This document shows, piece by piece, positions 43,278 to 55,991 of a DNA stretch of 64,000 bases. The DNA comes from Panicum virgatum (Eukaryota; Streptophyta; Magnoliopsida; Poales; Poaceae). Position 1 is the stretch's first letter, and the number at the start of each line of letters is the position of its first letter. Below the pieces are notes generated by a model. The model saw nothing but the letters and a program-made list of their open reading frames with translations. It made no database searches and had not been told where the DNA came from. Made by a program: the position numbers and the translations under genes. The DNA lies in NCBI RefSeq assembly GCF_016808335.1, contig NC_053146.1:31101495-31165494 (forward strand), in the 5' to 3' direction.

Positions 43278-46234
43278 ATGGCGGATTCTGCAGTTCAGAC
43301 AACAAGCTCTAACGATGCGGCAATCCATGGCCTGAAGGTAATATTCGGCCTAATCTTTTAGTTTTCTTCAACTCACTAAGCTTCTGAAACTGAAACTCTG
43401 AATCATGACACCAAACGCATATTTCTGAACTTCTGAACTTCAGGTGTCAGACATCCTTCTGCCGCTTCCCTCCAATCCAAAATCTTTCTGTCTTGGCCCA
43501 CAAACCCATGAAACCCCCACAGATTTGATCTCTTGTGAAGCAAATAGGATTCCTTTTGTGAGCCAAAACATCGATTTGAACCTCTGGGCCGATTGCTTAA
43601 GAGCCTGGCCTAATCCACCTGAAAGCTGGATAACATGGTATAACAGAGTAGCAAAAACCCACATGCCCTTGTGGCAAGATTTGAGCATAGCCGATGCACT
43701 TAGCCTATCACTGTCACCCCTTGACAAAGACGAAAATCTTCTGAAAACCATCGGCTATTTCTGGTCTGATGCTCTGAATTGTTTCCTTTTTGGTCACGGA
43801 CCCATGACCCCTACTCTGCTAGATGTTGTCATGATCACCGGACTAGACATTAGCTCTCCTAATCCTGCTGCTCACAAAATGGCAGAAGTCCCCTTTAAAC
43901 TTTCTTCCAAAGTCAACTGCACAAACTGGGGTACTTACATGAGTCAGCACATGAAAACAAAAGGTCCAGTGACTGAGAAGGAACACACAAGCATTCTTAA
44001 ATCTTTGGCTAGAGCACTTCATCTTCTGTGGCCCTTCTTTAGCTCCAACTAAGAACTATCTCCCCTTGGCCTATCACCTGGCCCATGGTAATCACACTGG
44101 CCTAGGCAAACTTTTTCTTGGAGAAACATATAGATATCTCCACTTAATGACATCCAATCTGCTCAATCACAAGAAACTGAGAACTGGAGGCCCTTGGTGG
44201 TTCATTCAGTTATGGGCACAGCTATACTTCCAGCATCATATTCCTAACTTCCAAGGCCTGACCAAGAACTCTTTCCCTGATGAGAGTGGCAAACCAATTA
44301 GATGCACAAGCTATGGCCAAGCTTTATTCAGTCTCCCCGGCAGTAAACTGAACTCAATAGATGCAGCAAACTGGTTCAGAGTCTTCTACAAAGGACTAGA
44401 TAATCCCCTCTACTTCCCATTTACTGAATCTGAATCCTTCGAAAACCCAACTGCCTTTAGATTAGATAACTTTGCCGATGACGATAGCACTCGGCATCTG
44501 TATTCTTTGATGATTCGACCTAGCTTCCTTCCTGTTGGCATCAGCACCTCTAATAGAATTATCAAGCCAGGCTATGAATCTTACCAGCCAGTCGTAGCAG
44601 CTCGGCAACTTGGTCTAGGACAGGTCCCTCCCCACTTCCATATTCACCACTTGGTGGAGAGCAGAGCCGATCTGCCCGATGGTCTCACCAGTTCAAGATG
44701 CTACAGCATGTTTGATGACCTCCACATCCCAATACCAGCCGATCTGTTCTTTATCTCTTCATCAATCGGCTTTGATACTTGGTGGAACATGTGGAGAACT
44801 CATGTCTTCAGAAAAGCTCTAGGTCCTCGACTGCAGCAAATCGATCCTGAATATATAATCCTCGAGGAAGAGGTACTGAATTTGTGCATTTTATTCTTCC
44901 TAAGTCCTCTATCCTTTCCTATTGGCTAATCCTGCTCATCCTGTTAGCAGCAACAAGATGGCCCAGAACCCACGACCAGTACTGGGGAACCATTCCATCT
45001 TTTTCCAACTGCTCCTGATGTACTTTTCTGCAAAGGATCACCACCAATGAAGAAAGTGATAATGACTGTCCAGCCAGACTTACTTCAGTCGGCTTTCAAA
45101 CGAAAACAAACTTCTACAGTAGTTGCCCCCCGAGTCTTGACCAAGAAAAGGAAGATGATCACCAGGCGAGGATCAAGAAACCAGTACCAACTTCCCCGAG
45201 CCCATCAGAGTCCAACACCAACCAGGTAACTCATCATTCAAGAACTTCTTCTTTATTTCAGACATATATACTCTGGTTGACTGTAATTCTATTTTCAGGA
45301 TGCAGCTAAAGAAACCTCCAACGCAGAAGGCCTGAATCAACATGAGACGGCTGCAACTCCTGATGCACTGATGGATATAAACGAAGAACAAGCTGATACA
45401 GTCAATGCTCTAGATGCTAATACCAGCTCTGATAGGACGATTGCTCCCGAACCGACCAACACTTCTTCTCCAGAACAGGTGATATTACAAAACCAATTCT
45501 GAACCAGCCGATAACTTCATAAATGCACCTTGTTCTAACTCCAAAGATGTCCATAGAGCTTTGACATTTCAGGTTTGCTTTCCTTCGACCCGGCATCAAT
45601 GGGTCTGATTGTCCCTGGAGCAGAAACATTATCTCTGCAGCAATCGGCTAACTTGACACATCAGCTTCAACTCATCAAGGATCTTCTATCCGCTCCAATC
45701 ACCGCTCTGGTTGACGATTCCAACAAAATAAAGAACATCTTCGAGCAAATAGAATCCCAACTTCCAGAGTCATTGCAAATCAAGCTCTAGTCGGCCAGCA
45801 ACCTCCCATTCTTTCGGATAGAAGTCAGTAAAGCACAACAAAGGATGGAAGCACGTCGCTCTCAAACTTCTCTGAAAGCTGACATTACCCAAAAGTGCAA
45901 GGCCCTCAACCAGAAGAAGGCAACTCTAGATATCAAAGCTGACGTGTCTGCCAACGTGAACCGACTCAACCTCCTGAAGAAAGAACTGGCGGAACTCGAA
46001 GAAAAGGTCCACACCACCAAAGAACTCATCCAGGCCGAAGAAACCTCCATCGCAAACTCCAAGCAAGAAACCCAGGAAATAGCCAAGCAGATACAAGCAG
46101 AGTTTGCAGACATCAGCACCTTGAGTCGGCAGATAGTCACAGGCGATGACAAGGATGATGAAGCGATTGTAGCACGAGCAGACGCCGTCCGTACTGAAGC
46201 CATCCATGCCATAGTGGAATTCCTGAACCAGTAG
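43278..46234 (+). pseudogene. Intron-containing antisense gene of element B, plant-mobile-domain type
   Basis: Runs opposite to gag-pol. Exon 1 43278-43337 (MADSAVQTTSSNDAAIHGLK) joins exon 2 at 43444 through GT-AG. Exon 2 encodes a ~470-residue domain with the plant mobile domain (aminotransferase-like) look: WITWYNRVAKTHMPLWQ, DALNCFLFGHGPMTPTLLDV, ITGLD, then after a 1-nt frameshift near 44040 NYLPLAYHLAHGNHTGLGKL, GGPWWFIQLWAQLYFQ, FDTWWNMW. Further exons are about 44951-45225, 45299-45478 and 45573-46234, the last a coiled coil (LNLLKKELAELEEKVHTTKE) with one TAG at 45788-45790. Phases at exons 3-5 do not join cleanly, so those borders are approximate. Antisense ORFs of this kind are known from Tat-lineage elements; their role is unknown. 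Confidence 0.72.
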
Positions 46235-46339
46235 ATAGGCTCAAGAGAGAATTAGTACCACCTGTTAATTTGAGACTTGTAACTGTTCTTTTAAAACATA
46301 TTAAGTCGATGGTCACACATCGGCTGTTCGCTTTTCATA

Positions 46340-46480
46340 TTTTTTACTAGCCAACTCAAAGTGTTGGCCTGTCATGATTTTTCTTTTTCTTTTTTTTTAC
46401 TGGCCAACTCAACGTGTTGGCCTTTCATGACTCTTTTTTTTACTGGCTAACTCAACGTGTTGGCCTGTCGTGATATAGCC
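46340..46480. repeat. Three tandem hairpin units between convergent genes of element B
   Basis: Three ~50-bp units of TTTTTTACTGGCCAACTCAA-CGTGTTGGCC-TGTCATGA at about 46341-46376, 46393-46430 and 46434-46472. Each contains the inverted repeat GGCCAAC...GTTGGCC around a short loop, preceded by a T-rich run. They lie between the stop of the plus-strand antisense gene (46234) and the minus-strand end of pol (46503), where transcripts from both strands should terminate. Confidence 0.8.
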
Positions 46481-46502
46481 AGATGGACGTCATCGGCTTT
46501 CA

Positions 46503-47907
46503 CTACTCGCCTTCCCACATGCTCGGGAAATACCTCTTGAGATGCTGACCATTGACAGCAACAGGAAACTTGACACCGTCCAATTCCTCGAGCATGTATG
46601 CGTTCCCAGGCAAAACCTGATCAACCTTGTACGGCCCATGCCAAGTTGGAGACCATTTACCAAACTTTTTGTCTTTAGTTCCCAATGGCAATACCGCCTC
46701 CCAAACCAAATCTCCAACTTGGAAATCCTTAGGCTTGACCTTCTTGTTGTATGCACGGGCAACTTTAGCTTTGTTCTCTTTGATTTTTTCCAGCGACCAA
46801 AGCCTTAGCTCTATCAGGTCCTCCACATTATCGTTCATCAAGGCTGCATACTGTTCAGCAGATAGATCATTCTGAAACTCAACACGCCTTGATCCAGCCG
46901 TGATTTCCCATGGTAGCACAGCATCCTGGCCGTAAACTAGATGGTACGGCGACGTCTTGGTGGACCCATGACATGAAATACGAATATGCCCACAAAGCTT
47001 CTGATAACACCTCATGCCAGCGCCTAGGATATTCATCGATCTTTCTCTTTATGAGCTTGATAAGGCTCTGGTTGGATGCTTCAGCTTGTCCATTAGCTTG
47101 GGCATAATACGGAGATGATCTGATCAGCTTAATCCCCATGTCATCGACAAACTTTCTGAACTCCTCTGATATAAAGACCGATCCCCCATCGGTCGTAATG
47201 GTCTGAGGGATCCCAAACCTATGAATGATGTGTTCTTTGACAAAGCTGATCACATCTCTCGATGCTACTGAGCTCATGGGCACTGCCTCTACCCACTTTG
47301 TGAAATAATCTGTGGCAGCTAAGACTCATTGGTGACCCTTGCTAGACGACGGGTTGATCTGTCCAATCATGTCCATGCCCCATCCTCTGAATGGCCAGGG
47401 TTTGATGATAGGATTCATCACTGATGCTGGCACTATCTGAATTTTGCCAAACTTCTGACTTGCTTGACATCCCTTGTAATATTTGAAACAATCCTCAAGC
47501 ATAGTGGGCCAGTAATAACCCGATCGCCTAATCAGCCATTTCATCTTATGAGCTGATTGGTGAGTACCGCAGGCTCCTTCATGTATCTCATGCAAGAGCT
47601 GATTTGACTCTGAAGGCCCCAGACACTTGAGCAGTAGTCCTTCCAAGGTCCTGTAGAACATGTCATCCCCTATCAGAACATACTTCATGGCCTTGAGTCT
47701 TATCCTTCTGGGTGCCCCCCGAGCTGAGTCCTTCAAGTAATTGAAGATATCGGCTCTCCAGTCTCCGGGTTCTAGAAACTGAACCTCCACATTGACTCCA
47801 TCGGCTGCTTCCCTGTACTCGGAAGCCATCTGTGCCAAATCATTGGCTTCATTGTTCAGAGTCCTGCGTATCCAGTGGAAATTGATGTATCTAAATTGTG
47901 ACATCAA
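46503..47907 (-). pseudogene. Integrase of element B
   Basis: The frame 47907-47326 has the RNase H end and the integrase N-terminal zinc region (HEIHEGACGTHQSAHKMKWL...CQASQKFGK), ending at a TGA after SSKGHQ. The core resumes directly: ATDYFTKWVEA, TTDGGSVFISEEF, ANGQAEASNQSLIKLIKRKI give the D, D, E triad. A frameshift near 46980 leads to the C-terminal part (VARAYNKKVKPKDFQVGDLV, FGKWSPTWHGPYKVDQVLPG), ending RYFPSMWEGE at 46503. One nonsense codon and one frameshift are the only breaks seen. Confidence 0.9.
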
Positions 47908-47913
47908 CTCACG

Positions 47914-49579
47914 TCACTGCATCCATATTGAGAAAAGAGCCTCGCTCTCACATCTATATTCCTCTGTGAGCTGAGAAATCACCAATTTTGAGTCCCCAAA
48001 AATTTCCACCGCCTCTGCTCCAGCCTCAAGGAGTAGTTCCATCCCTTTGCGAACGGCTTCATATTCCACCAAATTATTGGTGCATGAGGCAGTCATTCTG
48101 ATGGAAAAAGAATATGTCGCCCCACGAGGCGAGACCAACAGAATTCCCACACCGCACCCATCATCACAAGCCGATCCATCAAAGAACATAGCCCAAGCAC
48201 GAATAAATACTGCAGCAATATCAGTGCTAATCCTGTCCGCAACAAGATCCGCCAGTGCTTGTCCCTTGACTGCTTTTGCAGGCTGGTATCGGATATCAAA
48301 CTCTGACAATGCAAACATCCATTTTCCAAGTCGGCCTTTCAGGACATTAGCCGACAGCATGTGCTTTATGACATCTGATTTGCATACAACAATTGTTTCC
48401 GCCGAGAGCAAAATATGACGAAGCTTTGTACATGTAAAGTATAAGCAAAGGCAAAGCTTCTCGATTTCAGGGTACCTGGTCTCGGCATCTAACATGCGTC
48501 TGCTGAGGTAGAAAACCACCCTCTCCTGGCCGTCATGCTTCTGAACCAACACTGAAGCAATAGAAGTGTCACCCACGGATAGGTACACATAAAACGGCCT
48601 ATCATGCTGAGGAGGAACCAACACTGGAGGCTTTGACAAATATTCTTTGATTTCATCGAAAGCTTGCCGTTGTTCTGCCCCCCAGCGAAACTCATCATCA
48701 GATTTGATCTTCACTAGACCCATGAACGGCTCAATGCGCCCAGACAGATTAGAGATAAACCGTCTGACAAAGTTGATTTTACCGATGAGCTTCTGCAATT
48801 CTTTCTTCGTAGTAGGTGGCTTCATCGTCTTCACAGCTTCTTGACTCTTTAGGACGATCTCGATTCCCCGTTCATGCACTAGGAATCCCAGAAATTGACC
48901 GGCCGATACACCGAAGGCACACTTCTTTGGGTTCATTTTGAGCCCGAACCTTTGAGTCCGCTCCATAACTTGACGCAGATCTTCTAAATGCCCCGCAGTT
49001 GACTTGGACTTGACCACAACGTCATCAATATAAATCTCTACCAGCTTGCCGATGAGATCATGAAAAATAGTAATTCATAGCACGTTGGTACATTGCACCG
49101 GCATTTTTCAGTCCGAAGGTCATAACCAAGTACTCAAACAAGCCAACTGCACCTGGTACTCTGAACGCAGTCTTGTTCACGTCCTCTGGGGCCATGAAGA
49201 TCTGGTTGTAACCGGCGTTGCCATCCATAAAACTCATCATTTTGTGGCCAGCAGCGGCATTGATCAACGTCTCTGCAACAGGCATTGGGTATTCATCCTT
49301 CGGAGTTGCTCTGTTGAGATCTCTAAAATCGACGCAGACACGCCATCGGCCATCTTTCTTTTGTACCGGCACCACACTGGAGATCCATTCTGCATACCGG
49401 CACGGCCTGATGAACCCAGCATCCAGCATCTTCTCCACCTCTTTCTTAACTTCTTCTAGGACTTCGGCCTTCATCTGACGTGCTGGTTGCTGAAACGGCC
49501 GAAACCCCTTCTTGAGCGGGAGCCGATGCTCGACGATGCTTCTATCCAGACCGAGGCATTTCAGTGTAGTCCCATGCAA
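47914..49579 (-). pseudogene. pol: Reverse transcriptase and dual RNase H of element B
   Basis: RT motifs run EHRLPLKKGFRPFQQPARQM, VCVDFRDLNRATPKDEYPMP, NKTAFRVPGAVGLFEYLVMT. A single-base insertion near 49070 shifts the frame just before the catalytic EIYIDDVVVK (about 49022-49045). The frame from 49017 to 47914 is open for 367 codons: rest of RT, first RNase H (FYVYLSVGDTSIA...DAETRY), and the second, archaeal-type RNase H (MFFDGSACDDGCGVGILLVS, NNLVEYEAVRKGMELLLEAG). An earlier open piece (49947-49618) covers the start of pol. Confidence 0.9.
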
Positions 49580-50100
49580 AACAGTCCTGATACTCTTTCA
49601 GTAATGCAATCATCTCCTCACGCAAAACCGGATCCAACTTTTTGCTGATAAATGTCGGACCGTGGCTTATCCCCAGAACCGATGTCAACTTCTTCCAAAT
49701 CGTCAGCTGACGTGAACCCGTATCCTAGTTTGCCGTCGTCTGAGAAACCAGCTGCGAACGCAGGCGAGTCTTCATTGTCTGCAAGATCAGCGGCAAACAC
49801 AGGGAGATGACAAGAAAAATTATTTGGCCAACCGCATGGGCTGGCCGCCTCTATACTTCCATTATAATTCGAAATCAAATAGTGGATGAGTGGCCAACTG
49901 CCAGAGCAGGCCATCGTGTGTACATGATGTAACAATTCCGAACCCAAACAGAATTTTCCTATTTTTTGGGGCCGATCGCCGGGATCGGCCTCTCTATTTC
50001 TATTACATCCCGTGGCATGCCAGGATGCATTTACTCTGTGAGGCCAGTGGATAAGACCAGCCTCAATCCGTTTTTTGTCGCCTCGATCCGATCACAGTCT

Positions 50101-51079
50101 TCAAGGGCGATCCCTGAGATCGGCTCTTGTCCTTCTGCATCCCAAGCATGCATATCCGCGACAGGAGACTTCGCTGGAATCGTCTGCAGGGACCACTTCT
50201 ACTTCATCGCCGTCCCATTGGACGAGGTACTGATGCATTGTGGAGGGGATACAATAGTTGGCATGAATCCAGTCCCTTCCAAGCAGCACCGTGTATGTAC
50301 CCTTGCTGTTAACGATGAAGAACGATGTCGGTATAGTCTTGCGGCCCACTGTCAGTTCCACATTAAGAACCCCCATTGCTTCTGATGGATTGTCCGTTGA
50401 AGTCATTGAGCATCACGTTGGTCTTGATCAAATCAGCAGAAGAACGACCCAGTCGGCGCAGCACAGAATACGGCATCAAGTTGACTGCAGCGCCAGTGTC
50501 GACCAACATCCTGTTCACAGGCTTGCCGTTGATGAAGCCCTTGAGATATAACCCCTTCAAGTGTTTGTAGCTCTTCTCCTTGGGCTTCTCGAAAATGATT
50601 GGCCGTGGGCCGAGATCCAACTGCGCGACGGCCAATTCCTCCTGTTGGGGTGCTCGAAACTCTGACGGGAGCACGAACACCATGTTCACGTCAGCCGATG
50701 GCTTTTCATCGGCTTTTGTCTGCTTGGGGTGCCACTCCATCCTCGGGGGGCGCCTCTCTTCCCTCTGCGGTCGCCTAACTTGCTCCGCGAGATCCGGACG
50801 CGCTTTTCTCAGCACGTCAAGATACTTCACTTCTGCGTCTTCGAGGTTGCGCAAGCGTTGTATTCTGCGCTTCTGCGACCGATTGAGCCCGTCAGGACAC
50901 CACCGTGGGCGATGGTACCTGTCTTCTTCCTCTAGCTCAGAACCACCTCCGGATGGGCGCCCCACATGGTCGTCCTGACGTGTTCTGGGCCCCAAACGCC
51001 GGAACACCGATGTCTTGTCTTGTTGATGCCCTCGAGGCCTGCACTCCAAGCAATCATCTATAGTAGGTAATCGGCTCAT
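50101..51079 (-). pseudogene. gag-protease linker and aspartic protease of element B
   Basis: The minus-strand frame 51079-50363 encodes a basic linker (RPRWCPDGLNRSQKRRIQRL) and the protease start with the catalytic LVDTGAAVNLMPYSVLRRLG. After a frameshift near 50400 the frame 50406-50101 continues NVELTVGRKTIPTSFFIVNS and VLLGRDWIHANYCIPSTMHQ. All protease hallmarks (DTG, LLGRDW) are present. Confidence 0.87.
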
Positions 51080-51193
51080 GCCGGAATTCCAACAGTACCT
51101 GAAGAACGGGCAATGCCAGTGGTCGCGTGTAGCCTGGCGCCTGCCCAGTGTCCTTCCTGAGCGGTGCTCGTACTCGTCTTCCTCCGATTTGTA

Positions 51194-53158
51194 TCAGCGG
51201 CGTAGCTGATACTGGTACTGGTATTTCTCCAGAAGCCGATTAGAAGCTGGAAGCTGATTGCGGATGTGACGTACTTGCTCTTCAGTCACATGCTGCTGTT
51301 CCAAATCACGTTCATCTTGCGGCCGTTTGCCAGAAGTGGCCTCTCTCCTCTGCTTGTTATGGCGGCGCACAGGTCCCACCATGTTGATCTGGAATGCTAG
51401 ATCCTGGCCTTCGGATCCGATGTCTGACAGCTCCACAAAGTTAATCGGTGGGAAGGGCTTCGTGTCAACCTTCATGGTGTGTTGAGCCAGGATCAATCGG
51501 CCTTGTTCGATAGCCGATTGGATCTGTCGACGCAGCTCCTTGCATTCACCCGTGGCATGAGTGAACGAGTGGTGCCATTTGCAGTACAGCCTCCCCTGCA
51601 GCTCTTGTGGCGTCGGTAGCTTGTGGTTCTCTGGGAGCTTCAGCTATTTTTCTTTGAGGAGTAGGTCGAATATCTGCTCTGTTTTGGTTACGTCGAAGTC
51701 GAAGCCCTTCACAAGCCCCTGCTGCTTGATCCACTTGCATGGGACAGGATTTGCCCCCCGGGTCCACTCTGCCACGGCTACTTCCTGCTCTTCGCCAAAG
51801 TCGTCAGATTCCTCAGCTTGTGCCATGTTTACATGGCGCTTGAACTTGTCCTGGTACAGCTCAGGATGGTAATGCTCGTACGCTGTAAGCTTCTGCACCA
51901 GGTGAGCCAAAGATGTGAACTCCAACTGGAAAGCCGCATCCTTGATCGGCTTAGCGAGTCCCAGGGCAGCCAGATCGACTGCCTCCTTCTCTGTGATGCG
52001 TGACGAGTAGCATCGGTTCTTGACCTCCCTGAAGCGCTGTATGTACTCTGACACGGTCTCTCCTCGCTTCTGCCTGACTTGGGCGAGGTCGGCAATTCCG
52101 GCTTCTGCAGCTTCCGAGTGGTACTGGGTATGGAATTGATCTTCAAGCTGCCTCCAAGTCCGGATCGAATCCGGAGCCAGTGATGCATACCATCCAAAAG
52201 CTGGGCCTGTCAGGGATTGGCCAAAGAACCGGACCCTCAATGGATCCGATACTGAGATCATCCCGAGCTGCGTTAAGTATCGTCTCACATGCTCGATGGA
52301 GCTGGCTCCTTCTGACCCGTTGAACTTGGTGAACTCAGGAAGCCGATACTTGGGTGGCAGTGGGATCAAGTCATAATCACTTGGATACGGCTTGGAATAG
52401 CCAATCGCTTTCCTCTTGGGCAGGATGCCGAACTGGTCTCTGAGTATTGCACTGACCTGCTCCACACTGAGAACTCCTGGGGCCGATGGCTCAGCATTCG
52501 GCCCAGTAGCGTACTTTGCCAGCCACGCTTGTTTTTCTGCGTCTGCTCCAGGAGCTCCTGGGTTCACCATCTACACCGAGCGTGCTGGACTGACGCTGTC
52601 AGGGATGTAGGCGCACGTGTAGCCGTGCGGGATCTCCTTAGGTGGCTCGGTGAGGAACTGGCCTTCTCCAGGATCACCGCCGATCTTGTGGACGACGTAG
52701 ATCGGCGAGCTGTGTGGTCTGGGAGCTGCAAACGAGAATGGCAGTTGCGGCCTAGAATGTAGTGCAGCTTCCTCTGTGTGACTCCCCAGGATTGGCCCCG
52801 ATGGAGAGTACTGGTTCTTGATTATCTCCTGGATGACGTGATGCGCCATGCGCTCGAGTTCGTTCATCAAGCTCTGAGAGTGCCGATGAAGCGCATGGGC
52901 CACCATGTAGTTCATCTCCTGACGCAGGGCTCTGGTGCGTTCTTCAGATGGTACAGACAGATCTCATTGTCTAGAGCGCCTTCTGGTGAGAACCCCTTCC
53001 ACTTGATGCCATGGTTGCGAGTCCTCTCAAAAGAGCCGATGAGATCGGCTTCCAGCAGAGCTTTGATCTCATCATACTTCTTCTTGTGTTCAGGAGGAAG
53101 CTCATCATATGTGACGGGCTTGGGAGCGGGTTCTTGATCTTGAGCTCCAGTCATCATT
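51194..53158 (-). pseudogene. gag: gag of element B
   Basis: Starts at ATG near 53158 (MMTGAQDQEPAPKPVTYDEL). A frameshift near 52920 leads into EMNYMVAHALHRHSQSLMNE, and one stop at 52571-52573 precedes MVNPGAPGADAEKQAWLAKY. The capsid domain is at about 52360-51850: YRLPEFTKFNGSEGASSIEH, RFFGQSLTGPAFGWYASL, TWRQLEDQFHTQYHSEAAEA, VSEYIQRFREVKNRCYS. The frame is open for 308 codons (52570-51644). A further piece at 51194-51496 continues towards the linker (ILAQHTMKVDTKPFPPINFV). Length and order are normal for the Tat lineage. Confidence 0.87.
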
Positions 53159-53176
53159 GCGGTGGATGTTGTTGCC

Positions 53177-53200
53177 GAGTGTCCCACCAGGCGTGCCAGA
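53177..53200 (-). other. Primer binding site of element B
   Basis: On the minus strand, just inside the 5' LTR, ATTCTGGCACGCCTGGTGGG matches the TGGCACGCC(C/T)GGTGGGAC form of PBS common in grass gypsy elements. Confidence 0.75.
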
Positions 53201-53203
53201 ATG

Positions 53204-54422
53204 TGTTGTCGACCGAAATCCACTGGCGAGCAACGACGGGCAACACGAAGAGCCGGGAGGTTGCTGGTGCGCTAGCAAGCACTGCTCCCTCGTCGACGGC
53301 CCGCAATTTACGTCACGCGCCCGGAGAATGTGTGAAAGCCGGGCGTGCCACCTGACCTATACCCGATCAGGAGGGTGTAGACGTGCTCCGAACAGTTTCC
53401 TGCATACAAAGACACGTGTAAACGTAAGTCCGAGCCGTGGTCGGCTCCCCGGGACGACTCTTGCATCGGCTTTGAAGAGCCGATCGAGTCCCGGTGTCAG
53501 ATGGGATCTGATTGTATCCGGATATGATAAATAGAGCAAATCACTATAAAAACTGCTTCAAATCAAGTCTAATTAATCTTAATCCACGATGGTAACAGCT
53601 TCACTACTAGATCGGAACATCCTACGCGTGACTAGGCCTAGCGAACATAACAGACGACTAAACCACAACCTAAAACAGAGGCCTAAGAACTAGCAAGAGC
53701 CGATTCCCAGAACAATCCCTATCAAGGCTAAGATAAAGCATCTACTATGCCACCGGATCATCCAATCCGTTTGCAAGGCCTAACCCAGCAGATATTATGC
53801 CAACTCTTAAGATAAGAGCAAACCATAACAGATCGGATCTACTAAACATGAAAGAAGCAGGGTGTTGTCCCTGTGCGACTAGTTCTATGCGATAAGAACT
53901 AGCGAGAGATTGAAACGTGACTGCACAGAGACAACATGATATTCGCAGATGATAAGCAACAAAGCACAAAAGATCTACTAAAAACCATGCTACGAACATC
54001 ATGATAACTAGTACTACTCGCCATCAAAAATGCTTCAGTACGAGTAATACCAAGGTAAAAGCAAGAACAATACTGCCCTGATCGCAAGAAGCGATCAGGG
54101 CAGCATGGCACTTACTTGGTTGAAACCCTAGGATTAGGGGTGGCGATGCGCCGAGAGTTGTTGTTTGCGAGTCGTGATGATGCTCTCCCTTTACGAATAA
54201 CAAAGGATACATACTTATAGTCCGGAGACTTGGGAAACAATCTAAACTGATCTTGTCCCGATTGGACTCTATCTCTAATCTTGAACTAAATCTAAGGATA
54301 CACGGCCAATGTGGCCCATACGCTCACGTAGGAGCCGATTTACAAGCCTTCCTCAATCTTCTGCTTTAAGCCCATCTTGCTTTCGGCCCATAAATTAACC
54401 TTGTTAACTTATGGCGATAACA
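53204..54422 (-). repeat. 5' LTR of element B (1219 bp)
   Basis: TGTTGTCG...GATAACA. On the minus strand a TATA-like CTATAAGTATG lies near 54212-54221. It carries an inverted repeat ATCGGCTTTGAAGAGCCGAT near 53465. Confidence 0.93.
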
Positions 54423-54427
54423 GATAC

Positions 54428-55960
54428 TCCCGTGAAGTTCTAGGGGGTTCCATGGTTGTTTTCTAGGCAGCAGTTGTGTTGGACTCCTCAGCCTCCTCCT
54501 GTTCTTCGTCTTCAGCGGAGGTATTGCTAGTGGTTACAGTCTTCCACCGAGGTCCTGCATCTGTAGGCAAATGTGGCTCCTGCGTGGACTTACCAATCTG
54601 CATGGTTACCGCACTAACATTTTCTTCAGGGGAACTTCCGATTGTCCGGGTAGTTTTCTCGAGTTATTGTTAGGACAAGATGAGGCTAACTGAGCTACTT
54701 GGGTTTCTATCATTTTGTTAAAGCTTAGTTGGTTTTTAATAACAGAATTGAGCCCCTCCAGTTGCGTGGCCATTGATTCAAAAATCTTATCATTAGCAAG
54801 AAATTTCTTACTAATGTTATTATTAATTTGATTCTGGTCGTACACTAGGTTTTTTAAGTTAGTCTAAAAATTGTTATTAGAGTTCATACCTTGCTGTTGG
54901 CCGAATGGGAGGAGTTGGGCTTGGAGTTCCAACCCTACTGCTGAGGGCAAAATCCCGAATTGTTGGAATTGTTCATTCCAACAAAATTCACTTCCTCCTG
55001 AGGGAGCGGGCAAGAGTTGCCCGTATGACCAGTTTGTCCACATGTCTCACATGTCATGCGAGAGTCCATAATCTGGTTTGCCTCCTGGTGCAGAGACTCC
55101 TTTCTTTTCATGAGAAGATCCATCTTGGCGGTGAGCATATCGACACTGTCAATATGGTGAATGCCCTCGCGGGACAACTGTCTTTCTCCTTTCCAACTCT
55201 AGTTGGAAGCAATCTCTCTACCAATGCCTTCGCTCCAATGATGTCGAGCGAGAGAAGAACCACCTGATGCTACATCAATGTGATTCTGGGCTAGCATATT
55301 CACGCCATGGAAGAAACTCTGAATAATCAGCCATTCTTCCATGACGTGGTGTGGGCATGCTACGATGTATTCCAGAAATCTCTCCCAGACTTCCGGGATG
55401 GTTTCATCTGGGAGTTGCTAAAATCTAGAGATCTTTCTTTGAAGGGCATTTGTCTTTCCCACCGGGAAGTACTTGGTCAGGAATGCATTAGAACAGTCAT
55501 CCCAAGTAGTGAAGTCTGCTTTGTTGGTGTAGAACCACGTGTTTGTTTTGCCGAGGAAGGAGAATGGGAACAGTCGAAGACTAACGTTATCCATTGTAGC
55601 GCCTCTGGGGTTGATGGTATTACGCACTTCCAGGAAAATCTGGAGATGAGCGTTGGCATCCTCGGAAGCCTTACCTCAGAACGGATTTTCTTGGACCATG
55701 TTCACCAATCTAGACTTGATCTCAAAGCCATCATTGCCTTGGTCATTGTTCAGTCCAGTAGGGATGTGGCTGCTGGACGGGCTCAGTACTAACGAAGAGT
55801 CTTAGCCATAGGTGTTGCTGAAGTTGATGAACTAGGATTCCGAGTAGGTTTCTTCTGAGGTGGGACGGCGCGGCATCTCACAATTCTCCCAATTCTTTCT
55901 GAATTCAGATTGAAGTTTCCAGGTAGATCGAAACCGGTCATGCACTGCTCTGCATCAATC

Positions 55961-55991
<31 letters not shown>

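Larger units (their letters stand above)
40847..54422 (-). mobile_element. Element B: Tat-lineage Ty3/gypsy retrotransposon with antisense gene, structurally complete
   Basis: Two LTRs of 1222 and 1219 bp start TGTTGTCGACCGAAA and end GATAACA. A perfect 5-bp duplication GATAC (40842-40846 and 54423-54427) flanks it. On the minus strand: 5' LTR (right), PBS TGGCACGCCTGGTGGGAC, gag, protease, RT, dual RNase H, integrase, a 4.2-kb 3' region carrying plus-strand (antisense) genes, polypurine tract, 3' LTR (left). By eye the LTRs differ at only a few percent of sites, so insertion is comparatively recent. A handful of stops and frameshifts in gag-pol suggest it is no longer autonomous. It interrupts element A between gag and protease. 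Confidence 0.92.
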
